From Fulvivirga marina (GTDB lineage Bacteria; Bacteroidota; Bacteroidia; Cytophagales; Cyclobacteriaceae), in NCBI RefSeq assembly GCF_016775155.1, contig NZ_JAEUGD010000064.1, forward strand, positions 71,430-135,429: 64,000 bases of DNA. The letters run 5' to 3'. The notes under the pieces were generated by a model. It saw only the letters and a program-made list of their open reading frames with translations, did not search any database and was not told the origin of the DNA. Below, in pieces: positions 55,086 through 64,000 of the stretch; positions within the stretch are counted from its first letter, which is position 1; each line of letters opens with the position of its first letter. The position numbers and the translations under genes were made by a program.

Positions 55086-58000
55086 TTATTCTCCGGCTTC
55101 TACTTTTAAAGTTATGGCCTCACTATGGCTTTTGAATTCTGGTGCATACATGCTTTCAAGCGTAGTAATGCCATTGGTAAAGGTACCAGCATTGTTTACT
55201 CTGAGATCATATTCAAATACATGAACACCTTTTGGCAGTTCATCGAAGAAGAAATTAGTACTGGCATCTTTTGTAGATTCATAGTACCCAAGACCATCCT
55301 GCCACTTGTATTCTGAAAGTGTGCTGACCGGTTCCAGACCCGATGCCCGCTGGTCCTTCATATGCATAAACTCCATATCCCTGTCAACTTTGAGTACGAT
55401 CTTTATTCTCAACATATCGCCAGGTTTAAGACTAACGGAATCATTAACAGCAGTCAACACTTCTCCCTGAGCTTCTCTGGTAACCAGAAATACCTTTTTG
55501 TTAAGGTCTACCGCTTTTGTAGAAGATGTAGAAATGTTATCAATATCTTCAAAATATTGCCAGTACAAGCTGCCCCAAACCAGCTTATTTCCCTTATTAG
55601 CCAGTGCCACTTTACCCATTTCAGGGGTAATCTCCTCCTTAGGCCACGTAGTTTTGAAATAACCACTTCCTGCTTCTGCATTATCGATATTAATGGCTAG
55701 TGATCCTACTTTGACGGATACATCTTTGCTATTTTCAACTTCAGCGTATTTGTCCAATAGTAAAGCATATATGGCTTCTGTAGTAGCCTTTGTTGATTTC
55801 CACCGGTTAGTCTGTTTATTTTTAAGTAACCAATTATTGAGTTCATTGTAGATTTCCCGTCGTTCCTCACTTTCATCCATCATCTCATAAAACGCCTCAA
55901 TGATCACCGCCTGGGTTTCGATGTCAGACCTGTTCCAATAGTACCCACCCACATTGGCTTTCCAATACATCCCGAGCTCATCGCTCACAATGCTGGTTTC
56001 TTTCAACGAAGCAAGAATTTCAGTAGCGACCACCTTATTGCCAGACCTGTGCTGAACTAATGCGATCATAGCTTTGATCATCAGGTCATAGTCTGTCCAG
56101 TATTCCGCTGATTGGTTCAGATAATACTGGTAAACAGGCTGTAACTCTTCTGATTTAGCATAATCATAAAAGCTTCTCGCATAGAGGTATTGTACCTGTA
56201 AGTTGCCGGTATGATTCTTCTTCATGAAACCCTTTTCCTGTTTGTGAGAATCTTCAATTAACCGCTTATAATCCTTAATAATCTCGCTATCCATATAAGC
56301 AACACCATTTTCAAGCATCTCTTCATGAGCACTTAAATCCATGGTTTCTCCGATATGACTAAGATGACCAAGTCCGGAGATTATATGCTGAGTAATGTAC
56401 CGGTTAGGGTAGGGGTTGCCGCTAAACCAGGGGAAGCCGCCTGAGCTAAATTGCATCTGTGACAGCTTTTGCAAGTTAGCCTTTGATTCAGCCGCCACTT
56501 CATCCAGATCAAATAGTAAAGCTATCCGTTTTTGCTGTTCGGCCTCGCTTTTAGCCTCTCTAAGCCATGGGGTTTCCTGTATTAGAATGGACTTCAATTC
56601 TGCATTGGTTTCCAGCTTACTAACCAAAGCACTTGCAGACTTCCATTTCTCAAAGACCTCCTTAATGGTTGGGTTACTGTCAACTATATGACTGGCCAAC
56701 TTATTAGCATAGTACCTTGAGAAGGTTTGTTCAGAGCATTCGTAAGGATACTCCATCAGGTAGGGCAAAGATTTAATGGCATACCATACCGGATTGGTAG
56801 TAACCTCCAACGTCAATCGGTGATGCGTCAGCGTCGAAGAGTTGTTTGTGACAAGTTTGTCAAGCGAGAGTTCTCTGGAGGTGTTAGCCTTTACCGCTAT
56901 CGGAAGCGTTTCCGTTACCAGTTGCCTGTTCGATAGTATAGGAATGATATTTTGCTCTCCGTCGCTGTAGGTGCCTGTGGTGGCAACTATTCTATATTGC
57001 AGTGCTTCATAGTTGTGGGGTACATTCAGGCTCCAACTGACATTGGCATTAGCTCCGGCGGCAATATTTCGCGTTACCCTGGTTTGACTTACAAAGTTAT
57101 TAGTGATCTCATCACCCGTTATCGGGTCTGTAAGCTGTAGGTCTATATTGACCTGCTGAGTATTCCCTGTGAGGTTCACTACTTTGCTGGTAAGTACTAA
57201 CTGGTCACCTTTTCTCAGAAACCTCGGGGCATTAGGTACTACCATCAGCTCTTTCTGTGTGATCGTTTGTAAAGATTTGTATCCGGTTTTTAAGTCCTTG
57301 TTATGTGCCAGCAGTTGAAGTTTCCATCGAGTCAGTGCCTCCGGAGTGGTGAAATTGAAAGAGACTTCTCCTTTTTTGTTTGTTTTTAGGTGAGGGAAAA
57401 AGAAGGCTGTTTCCCTCAGGTCACTTCTGGCCTTAACTTGAGAAAGTATTTCATCCAACTTCTTTTGACCTGCTTTGGTTGTAATAATAACCAATCCATT
57501 AACAGCCTGGGCTCCGTATAAGGCAGTAGCTGCATCTCCTTTGAGTACCTCCATAGAGGCAATATCATCAGGGGAAAGATCCGCACTTTGTACCACTACA
57601 CCGTCTACCACAAAAAGGGCAGCTTTGTCATTACTCACGTTACTGTTGCCCCTAATAAGTAATTGTGAGTGGCCTCCCGGCTCACCTGCAATTTCTACAC
57701 CAGCAACTTTTCCTTGTAAGCCTAACATTACGTCCTCTGCAACCTCTTCTTCATCTGCCACTTCAACAATTTCTGAAACAGCATATCCCAAGGCGCTTTT
57801 TTGTCTTTCTATGCCCTGAGCGGTTACAACTACATCGGCTAATTGCCTGACATCGGCAGACATTTGTACATCAATGATATTGTTGCCATTCGGAGTAACT
57901 TCCAATGTGCTAAGACCAACAAAGCTAAATACCACTACATTACCTTTATTGATTTTCAATTGGTAATTTCCCTGTTCATCTGTTACTGTCCCTCGGGTTG

Positions 58001-61000
58001 TTCCCTTAATGATTACATTCACACCTACGAGTTTTGCTCCGTCATCTATTGATGTTACCGTACCATAGACAAACCCTTTGGGCTTGGTTTGGTCCAGACT
58101 CACTTTTGCTGAAGATGGTTGTTCCTCCAGATTATAGAACCGGAGGCTGTTGAGATACTGTCTGTTATAGTATGACGGATTTGTAATATTAAAACCAAAC
58201 CAGTTAAACTGATTATGCTGGGTGACAGGAGCATCATAGTACCATCGATACACATTTAGGACATTAAAATTCATGGACCCAAAAGAGGAATTGGCACTAT
58301 TGGGGTTGTAAGCGTAGTAATAAGCTTTGGGGTTTATATTGAACCTCCATTGATGTGGCTTAAACTGATCAAGAGAGGCATCATACATAGAAGTAAGGAA
58401 CTCTACCTCTGCACGTTCTTTCTTCTTCCCTTTAACCTTAAAACTCCAGGTTTCTTCTGCTCCTGGCTGTAATTTATCGCGGAAGGTTAGTGTTTCAATT
58501 TCAAAGTTATTGTCAGCGGTGCTTACAAGAATGCTTTGAGTACCACTTTTAAAAGTGTTATAATTGATAAAGTAATAGTGGATCGCAAAACCCTCAGCAG
58601 CATCCTGAGTTACATCTATTGTCAACTCTTTAGACTCATTTGAAAGGTGAATGAAGCGGGTTTCGCTGATCTTATGATTTTTATCAATTTCTATCATGAG
58701 TGTCAGGTCTTCTGATGCGCTACCAACAGTTAACTTAACCTGCTCACCAATCCTATATTCATGCTTATCCGTTTTAATTTCTATGAGTTGGTTGTCACTG
58801 ACTTTGAGGATAGAGGAATTATATACCTTAAACCATGTCTTTGCCTTAATTTCATTCCCTTTATTGTCAGTGGTAGTAAGTTCTGCGAGGTAGGCACCCA
58901 AAGGCCAATGTTCATCAATTGTAAGTGGCAGGTCTCGGTTATCGTCAGTAGTGTCGAATTCCACATCCTGATAAACATTTCCTTTAGGCCATGACTTCCA
59001 GTCGGCAACTTCCCCATATGGTTCATGCGGGAAAAGGGTTTTATGTTCTTCTTCTGATATTTTTGGCAGGTCAGGCAGTGGCCAGGGACGCTCCCTGAGT
59101 GGTGCAGGAGGAGCCTGAAGTTTATATATTTGGATCTTTCCTTTCGCTGTTGCTTTCTCACCGTTGATATTGGTGATCTCGTAGGTTAGCTTTGAATCCT
59201 TGCTTCGAACATCAATATTGCTATTTATGCTTAAGGAAGCAGACAGTGTATGGTAGCCCACTTTCATTGTAGTGGTTGAAGACCGCGTTTCTCCATTGAT
59301 ATCAGTAACATCAGCCGTTATGGTATAGGTGAAAACAGGTAGGCTTAAAGCTGAAACACTCTCATCAGGAATGGCTTTGAACTTAATTTCATATTTACCT
59401 TCCTGGTCTGTAAACACCTCACCGGAAGCGATCTCTACGGGAGGGGAATAAAACCTTGAGTGATAGCCCCATTCGTACCAGTATGGAAGCTGAACAATAC
59501 GCTCCACGGCATATTGAACTTTAGCATTGCTGATCTGAGAACCGCTAAAGGATTTTGCCTGTCCACTTATCCTTACGGAATCATTTACACCGAAAGTCTG
59601 CTCCACAGCGTCGAAGTTTACCTCAAATGTTGGGCGTTTGTACTCCTCAACTGAGATATAGTACTCATTCCAGTCGAAGTCATCTATTTCTTCATCATAA
59701 AATTTGCTACCTTCTTCAGAATCCTCGTCAGCATAAAGTGTATATTCTCCATTCAGGCCATTAGCTGGAATTTTAAACTCACCGCTAAACGAGCCAAACT
59801 CATTGGTTTTTAGCCTCAAAAAACCGACTTCTTCTGCATTGACATCATCAAGGTAGATCTCCACATACTCACCAGGAACTACCGATGATATTCCATTGAC
59901 CTGCTTGAGCAGAATTCCCTTGAAATACAGTGTTTGTCCTGGTCTATAAATAGTTCTGTCAGTAAACAGATAGGCCCGGGCGGTTACGCTGCCGTTTTCA
60001 TTATTATCCCTTCGTTGGTATCTTCTGTTGATATGGTGTCGGCCAAAGTTGATGGTGTCACCGGGTATAAAAACCTTGATCAGAGCAGGAATATAGTTGT
60101 CGGTTAGCGGGAGGAAAGCCATACCGTTGGAGTTGGTAGTAAGCACCTCATCCACACTGACATTAGTATGACTTGATGGATCATTTTTAACGTGAATATG
60201 CCCGCCTGCAATGGGCTTCCCCGTACTTCGGTTAACCAGTTGAAATCTCTGCTGTGGATTAATGGTGGCAGTGACCAGGGCAACATCTGTTACCTGTATG
60301 AGGCCATATGCCGTAATAGCGGGCAACTTCCCATAGTTTTTGGTTGAACCGTAAATAAGGTAAGTACCTTTAGACAAAGCGGGAAAAATGATCTCCGTGC
60401 CATGACTGTTGTAATCCCCGGGATTAACCAGGCTGTCAGACCATACATTCAATGGGGGGAGGCTCTTTAGAAAACCCGTTCTGGCAGAGTCCGATCTGAT
60501 ATTGTGCCAGGTCATAGCGTCTGCTTGTGTCAATCTGAAAATCTTGAAATACAATGAATCTACATTCGTATAGTTAACAAGCAGTTTGAAGGGGTGGTCT
60601 GGCACAATAAACTCCTCTGTACGGATCTGTAGGTCTTTAGCCAGTATATATGCTTTTAGTTCTTTGGCTTTTAATGCCCCATCGCTATCTGGAAAATGCC
60701 TGATAGCACGCTCACAATATTTCAACGCTTCCTTTAGACTATATCTGCTTTGATAGTGTACGGCCCAAGCAAATTCGACGAGGGTAGAGGCTGGGTGCTC
60801 TTTATATGCTTCATAAAGTCTGTTTAGAGCATTTTTGTATGGAGATCCATACATTTCGGTAACCTCGGATACGTATGAGAGTCGCTCAATATCAAGCGAA
60901 ACAAATGCATCGGCATCCCCTCTTTCAGCATGATAGGCTAATAACCTGATATAAAGCCTAAGTACTTCATGTTCTGAGGATGACGCAGTGTCTGAAAGAT

Positions 61001-61691
61001 TGATATTGGTGTAATCCTCAAAATATAAGCTGTCAGATGGAAGACCTTTGTCCGGTGTTAAGGTAGAGTAATCTGACTTGTAAAAATTAATAGCATCATG
61101 TACCAGCAGGTCTAAAATTGTAGGTCTGTAGATATCGTGCTTAGGGTCATAAAACTCGGTCAGGGCTTTAAAGTTAGCCAGATCTGTTTTCTTAAGGCTA
61201 TTCCATTGACTCATTGATTGTTGGTAGTGCCCGTGTATCTCTTTCAGCAGCGTGTTGATGTCCCAGGTGCGAAAGTCCACGGAATCCACTTTGTAATCAA
61301 CTTCTGTGCGACGATACATTTCCCATCTGTGCCTGTTAAAGTACTGTCTGTAAATTTTTGCGAGGTAGTTATGAAGAATAGAAGTGGCAGGCACCTTGCT
61401 TTTATCTATTTCCTTTTTGATTCTTTGCACAACCTTTAGTTCTGCATCTTCTTCAAGGGTCAGGGCAAATTTGGATTGATAGATAACGGCTTTAATGCGT
61501 TGCTCATCATGCTTATGCCGTAGGGCAAAATCATAAATGGAGTCTACCACTGTAAGTGCAGATTTAGGTAGATCTTTAAGCTCCAGGCGATAAACCCTTA
61601 ACCATTTGGTGGCATAGAAATCTTGTTTGTTTTGAGAAAGCCCGGTAAGCGTTAAGGCCATGAAGGAAATCAGCAGGAAAATGTATCTCAT
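55086..61691 (-). CDS. Alpha-2-macroglobulin family protein with inserted SusC-like CarboxypepD_reg and TonB plug
   Basis: I start it at 61691, which gives 2201 residues with a signal peptide (MRYIFLLISFMALTLTGLSQ). The longer frame upstream is not signal-like. Order: helical N-terminal region with TPR-like segment (to about 350), MG domains with FTDRTIYRPGQTLYFKG near 575, and bait-region-like part. About 1205-1280 is a carboxypeptidase-regulatory-like sandwich (GTTRGTVTDEQGNYQL). About 1280-1410 is a TonB plug with GLQGKVAGVEI and DIASMEVLKGDAATALYG. Then an A2M core, thioester YECSEQ near 1650 and complement-like helical barrel. It should trap proteases at the cell envelope. The plug has no barrel. 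Confidence 0.9.
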   Translation of the reverse strand: MRYIFLLISFMALTLTGLSQNKQDFYATKWLRVYRLELKDLPKSALTVVDSIYDFALRHKHDEQRIKAVIYQSKFALTLEEDAELKVVQRIKKEIDKSKVPATSILHNYLAKIYRQYFNRHRWEMYRRTEVDYKVDSVDFRTWDINTLLKEIHGHYQQSMSQWNSLKKTDLANFKALTEFYDPKHDIYRPTILDLLVHDAINFYKSDYSTLTPDKGLPSDSLYFEDYTNINLSDTASSSEHEVLRLYIRLLAYHAERGDADAFVSLDIERLSYVSEVTEMYGSPYKNALNRLYEAYKEHPASTLVEFAWAVHYQSRYSLKEALKYCERAIRHFPDSDGALKAKELKAYILAKDLQIRTEEFIVPDHPFKLLVNYTNVDSLYFKIFRLTQADAMTWHNIRSDSARTGFLKSLPPLNVWSDSLVNPGDYNSHGTEIIFPALSKGTYLIYGSTKNYGKLPAITAYGLIQVTDVALVTATINPQQRFQLVNRSTGKPIAGGHIHVKNDPSSHTNVSVDEVLTTNSNGMAFLPLTDNYIPALIKVFIPGDTINFGRHHINRRYQRRDNNENGSVTARAYLFTDRTIYRPGQTLYFKGILLKQVNGISSVVPGEYVEIYLDDVNAEEVGFLRLKTNEFGSFSGEFKIPANGLNGEYTLYADEDSEEGSKFYDEEIDDFDWNEYYISVEEYKRPTFEVNFDAVEQTFGVNDSVRISGQAKSFSGSQISNAKVQYAVERIVQLPYWYEWGYHSRFYSPPVEIASGEVFTDQEGKYEIKFKAIPDESVSALSLPVFTYTITADVTDINGETRSSTTTMKVGYHTLSASLSINSNIDVRSKDSKLTYEITNINGEKATAKGKIQIYKLQAPPAPLRERPWPLPDLPKISEEEHKTLFPHEPYGEVADWKSWPKGNVYQDVEFDTTDDNRDLPLTIDEHWPLGAYLAELTTTDNKGNEIKAKTWFKVYNSSILKVSDNQLIEIKTDKHEYRIGEQVKLTVGSASEDLTLMIEIDKNHKISETRFIHLSNESKELTIDVTQDAAEGFAIHYYFINYNTFKSGTQSILVSTADNNFEIETLTFRDKLQPGAEETWSFKVKGKKKERAEVEFLTSMYDASLDQFKPHQWRFNINPKAYYYAYNPNSANSSFGSMNFNVLNVYRWYYDAPVTQHNQFNWFGFNITNPSYYNRQYLNSLRFYNLEEQPSSAKVSLDQTKPKGFVYGTVTSIDDGAKLVGVNVIIKGTTRGTVTDEQGNYQLKINKGNVVVFSFVGLSTLEVTPNGNNIIDVQMSADVRQLADVVVTAQGIERQKSALGYAVSEIVEVADEEEVAEDVMLGLQGKVAGVEIAGEPGGHSQLLIRGNSNVSNDKAALFVVDGVVVQSADLSPDDIASMEVLKGDAATALYGAQAVNGLVIITTKAGQKKLDEILSQVKARSDLRETAFFFPHLKTNKKGEVSFNFTTPEALTRWKLQLLAHNKDLKTGYKSLQTITQKELMVVPNAPRFLRKGDQLVLTSKVVNLTGNTQQVNIDLQLTDPITGDEITNNFVSQTRVTRNIAAGANANVSWSLNVPHNYEALQYRIVATTGTYSDGEQNIIPILSNRQLVTETLPIAVKANTSRELSLDKLVTNNSSTLTHHRLTLEVTTNPVWYAIKSLPYLMEYPYECSEQTFSRYYANKLASHIVDSNPTIKEVFEKWKSASALVSKLETNAELKSILIQETPWLREAKSEAEQQKRIALLFDLDEVAAESKANLQKLSQMQFSSGGFPWFSGNPYPNRYITQHIISGLGHLSHIGETMDLSAHEEMLENGVAYMDSEIIKDYKRLIEDSHKQEKGFMKKNHTGNLQVQYLYARSFYDYAKSEELQPVYQYYLNQSAEYWTDYDLMIKAMIALVQHRSGNKVVATEILASLKETSIVSDELGMYWKANVGGYYWNRSDIETQAVIIEAFYEMMDESEERREIYNELNNWLLKNKQTNRWKSTKATTEAIYALLLDKYAEVENSKDVSVKVGSLAINIDNAEAGSGYFKTTWPKEEITPEMGKVALANKGNKLVWGSLYWQYFEDIDNISTSSTKAVDLNKKVFLVTREAQGEVLTAVNDSVSLKPGDMLRIKIVLKVDRDMEFMHMKDQRASGLEPVSTLSEYKWQDGLGYYESTKDASTNFFFDELPKGVHVFEYDLRVNNAGTFTNGITTLESMYAPEFKSHSEAITLKVEAGE

Positions 61692-61942
61692 ATCGTATAG
61701 ATCTTGGGTGTGCAAAAGGAAGTTGATTATATAATTGGCAATGTCAAAAACGTCACACCCATATGGTGCAATAAAAGTAAAAATTCCATAAGAAATAAAA
61801 GAAAGAGTTGTAAGTAGTACGGTAAGATCTGGAGAAGTAATGCCTGGCAAAGAAAGCCGAATCATTGATTTAGTTGTTGTAAATAGAAACTGCCTGTAAT
61901 TTTCTTCCGTCAAACGTAACATGAACTCAATTATCGGAGTTA

Positions 61943-61950
61943 TAACTTTG
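61943..61950 (+). promoter_or_regulatory. -7-like element at the flavin monooxygenase start
   Basis: TAACTTTG matches TAnnTTTG exactly but ends only 2 bp before the ATG at 61953, so the mRNA would be leaderless, or start at the TTG at 61956. Confidence 0.3.
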
Positions 61951-61952
61951 AT

Positions 61953-62948
61953 ATGTTGAAGAATATTAAGTACTCCATTTTAGAACTTGCCAGTATAGCC
62001 TACGGCAATACAATCAATAATACATTTGAAAGAAGCCTTGACTTGGCACAACAAGCAGAAGAGCTGGGTTATACCCGTTTTTGGCTGGCAGAACATCATA
62101 ATATGATAAGTATAGCCAGCTCTGCTACATCGGTACTGATAGGTTATATCGCCGGGGGTACTAAAAAAATAAGGGTAGGTTCAGGAGGAATCATGCTTCC
62201 CAATCATTCACCGCTGATTGTTGCAGAACAGTTTGGCACCTTAGGCAATCTTTACCCTGAGCGAATTGACCTAGGGCTGGGAAGAGCTCCAGGAACGGAT
62301 CAGGTTACAGCACAAGCCATCAGGCCTGAAAGAATGCAGGCCGTGTATCAATTTCCGGATGCGGTAAGTCAAATCCAGCAATATTTTTCTGATAACAGGG
62401 GAGCCAGGGTACGTGTTAATGTTGCCGAAGGGGTTAATGTACCTATTTACATCTTAGGGTCAAGCACGGATAGTGCCTATCTGGCTGCCAAAGCAGGGCT
62501 TCCTTATGCTTTTGCCAGTCACTTTGCACCTACACACCTCTTCGAAGCACTGAATATTTACTACAACCAGTTCCAGCCTTCAGAGTATCTTGATGAGCCT
62601 TATACCATTGCAGGTATTAATGTAATTGCTGCTGATACAGATCAGGAAGCCGAAAGAATTTCCACGACCATGATGCGAATGCTTTTAGGAGTACTGACCA
62701 ATAATATAGACTACATGCAGCCTCCTATAGAGATGAGCCCTGAAATGCGAGAATTACAGCAAAATGAAGCTTTCCAACGAATGTTGACCTATGCATTTGT
62801 GGGCAGCAAAGATACTGTAAAGCGTAAAACAGAGGAATTTATCAAACAGACTAGCGTTAATGAGGTAATTGTTGGGTCTCATATGTTTCACCATGAAGAC
62901 CGCATCAATTCGTACAGGATATTTGCAGAAATCATGAATGAAAATTAG
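61953..62948 (+). CDS. LLM-class flavin-dependent oxidoreductase (luciferase-like, YhbW/MsnO8 type)
   Basis: The 331-residue TIM-barrel protein has typical stretches FWLAEHHNM, VGSGGIMLPNHSPLIVAEQFGTL, PERIDLGLGRAPGTDQ and PIYILGSSTDSAYLAAKAGLPYAFASHF. The family uses FMNH2 and oxygen to oxidise small molecules, with substrates mostly unknown. It is divergent from the macroglobulin gene and 52 bp before the next plus-strand gene. Confidence 0.93.
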   Translation: MLKNIKYSILELASIAYGNTINNTFERSLDLAQQAEELGYTRFWLAEHHNMISIASSATSVLIGYIAGGTKKIRVGSGGIMLPNHSPLIVAEQFGTLGNLYPERIDLGLGRAPGTDQVTAQAIRPERMQAVYQFPDAVSQIQQYFSDNRGARVRVNVAEGVNVPIYILGSSTDSAYLAAKAGLPYAFASHFAPTHLFEALNIYYNQFQPSEYLDEPYTIAGINVIAADTDQEAERISTTMMRMLLGVLTNNIDYMQPPIEMSPEMRELQQNEAFQRMLTYAFVGSKDTVKRKTEEFIKQTSVNEVIVGSHMFHHEDRINSYRIFAEIMNEN

Positions 62949-63000
62949 TTCTTTGCAAATGTCAGGAGATTTTAACTATCCGCTTTACAATAGTCAATAA

Positions 63001-63471
63001 ATGAAAGCAGCTACACTATCAGAGATTAAAAAAGAACTGAAGCATCGAGACCCCGAAGAAATTATGCAAATATGCCTTCGGCTAGGGCGTTTCAAGAAGG
63101 ATAACAAGGAACTGCTAACATACCTGCTTTTTGATGCCAGTGATGAAGAAACATACATATCATCTATTAAATATGAAATTGATGATATGATTGAGGAGAT
63201 TAATACAGATAGTCTCTACTATGCCAAAAAAGGGTTGCAAAAAATTAACCGTAACCTAAACAAATACATCAGATATTCAGGGAATAAACAAACTGAAGTG
63301 GAAGTGCTCATTCACTTTGCCAAGGCCATGAAATCTTCCGGCATACCTATCCACCGCAGCAGTGTGATCAGCAACCTTTATGACCGCCTGCTGACACGCG
63401 CAAAAAAGGCCCTTTTATCTCTTCATGATGATATGCGTGTTGATTATGAGTATGACCTCGAAATGCTGTAG
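63001..63471 (+). CDS. Helical hypothetical protein
   Basis: The 156-residue, highly charged, all-helical protein has no signal peptide. It contains RDPEEIMQICLRLGRFKKDNKELLTYLLFD and YAKKGLQKINRNLNKYIRYS. I recognise the general look of a Bacteroidota-specific family but no function. It may be co-transcribed with the LLM oxidoreductase. A cytosolic adaptor role is possible but unsupported. Confidence 0.75.
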   Translation: MKAATLSEIKKELKHRDPEEIMQICLRLGRFKKDNKELLTYLLFDASDEETYISSIKYEIDDMIEEINTDSLYYAKKGLQKINRNLNKYIRYSGNKQTEVEVLIHFAKAMKSSGIPIHRSSVISNLYDRLLTRAKKALLSLHDDMRVDYEYDLEML

Positions 63472-63909
63472 TCTATTTTAATTTTCCAAAAAGTGAAAGA
63501 CCTGTAACAAGTTTCGGTGATTTTAAAAGAAAAATTTATTCCGAGCTATAACATAAAAAAAATCTCAAATTTTCTTTCTCAGGAACATCCTGACCATGAC
63601 CTGCTTGCCTTTAATCCTTCCAACATCCCCAAGGTTGGGTATTGCCTTGAGTCTATAATTATTGCTTATTAGGTGAAGTATAAGCTAAAATAATGCTTTT
63701 TACACCACATTTTGGTGTACAGGTATGTAAAGCAAAATGAGCGTATTTCATGAAAGCAGTTGAAAACGAAAAACTCGAGGTAATAATCGCGGTGTTACGA
63801 GAAATTGTATGCAACCCCGTAGTGGGGGGCGCCTACAATGACACCATTGCTACACCTCTGTTTTTGTTTTCATGCTTCAGTGAATTGCCTTTCAGCTTTA
63901 AATTGATAA
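63472..63909. other. Intergenic region, no confident gene
   Basis: It holds a hairpin TACACCA-N5-TGGTGTA (63701-63719) without T-run, and a 55-codon open frame (63750-63917, plus) with no recognisable features that I do not call as a gene. The region probably carries the promoter of the gene entering the right edge. Confidence 0.4.
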
Positions 63910-64000
63910 ATGCATAACCAACCATTTAAAACCAATATAAATTTGAAAACCACAAAACTAAAATTGTTATTTAGTCTTTCTGCTAGCTTTATATTATTCA
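63910..64000 (+). CDS. Start of an exported protein, cut by the window edge
   Basis: The ATG at 63910 (or TTG at 63943, in frame) opens a frame with a Lys-rich stretch followed by LKLLFSLSASFILF, the start of a signal peptide. It stays open to the window end. Only about 30 residues are visible, so no function can be given. Confidence 0.55.
   Translation, partial: MHNQPFKTNINLKTTKLKLLFSLSASFILF

Noticed and set aside
63750..63917. 55-codon open frame near the right edge
   Set aside because: No recognisable features, and it overlaps the start of a better-supported signal-peptide frame.

Overview
The window looks like a chromosomal segment of a free-living member of the Bacteroidota, most likely Cytophagales. 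The reasons are a secreted protein with a type IX secretion sorting tail, SusC-type plug sequences, promoter elements of the TAnnTTTG type, near absence of Shine-Dalgarno sequences, and many Tat or lipoprotein signals typical of the phylum. Species-level assignment is inference.

Layout. 1-3.9 kb: two tandem paralogous secreted proteins (the first cut by the window edge) and an outer-membrane barrel protein. 4.0-7.7 kb (minus): a two-subunit molybdenum hydroxylase and a membrane protein with a lone histidine-kinase H-box. 8.1-27.4 kb: an insecticidal-toxin-complex (Tc) locus. It encodes a TcA pore subunit, a Cys-rich/Hint/pseudo-protease protein, two small proteins with the same eight-cysteine module, a zinc-finger-like protein, a fused TcB-TcC (SpvB/RHS) cocoon with a variable C-terminal toxin, and a SUKH-like immunity protein followed by a strong terminator. 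27.4-32.6 kb: a beta-helix lipoprotein, an App1 phosphatase, a methyltransferase and an unusual WYL regulator-dioxygenase fusion. 32.7-33.2 kb: a DUF559 endonuclease gene bracketed by 74-bp repeats.

33.2-40.4 kb is the most interesting segment, an apparent RNA-repair island. A compact array of tRNA and broken or permuted tRNA-like units leads into an SPFH/slipin gene. Further along lie an ERI1-like exonuclease, the RNA ligase rtcB and two tandem RlaP-type nucleotidyltransferases. The promoter regions of the tRNA array and of rtcB carry the same 19-bp inverted repeat (16/19 identical), each exactly 13 nt before a TTTG -7 core. This suggests both are switched on by one regulator in response to RNA damage.

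40.5-51.8 kb: a large secreted BNR/Calx-beta/T9SS protein, then an AraC-headed cluster of small-molecule enzymes with duplicated cupin and zinc alcohol dehydrogenase genes. 52-53 kb: heme A synthase. 53.4-54.7 kb: a decaying chemotaxis cluster (truncated CheB, intact CheY-like receiver, CheW remnant). 55.1-61.7 kb: a giant alpha-2-macroglobulin with an inserted SusC-like plug. The right end has a flavin monooxygenase, a helical hypothetical protein and the signal-peptide start of a gene cut by the edge.
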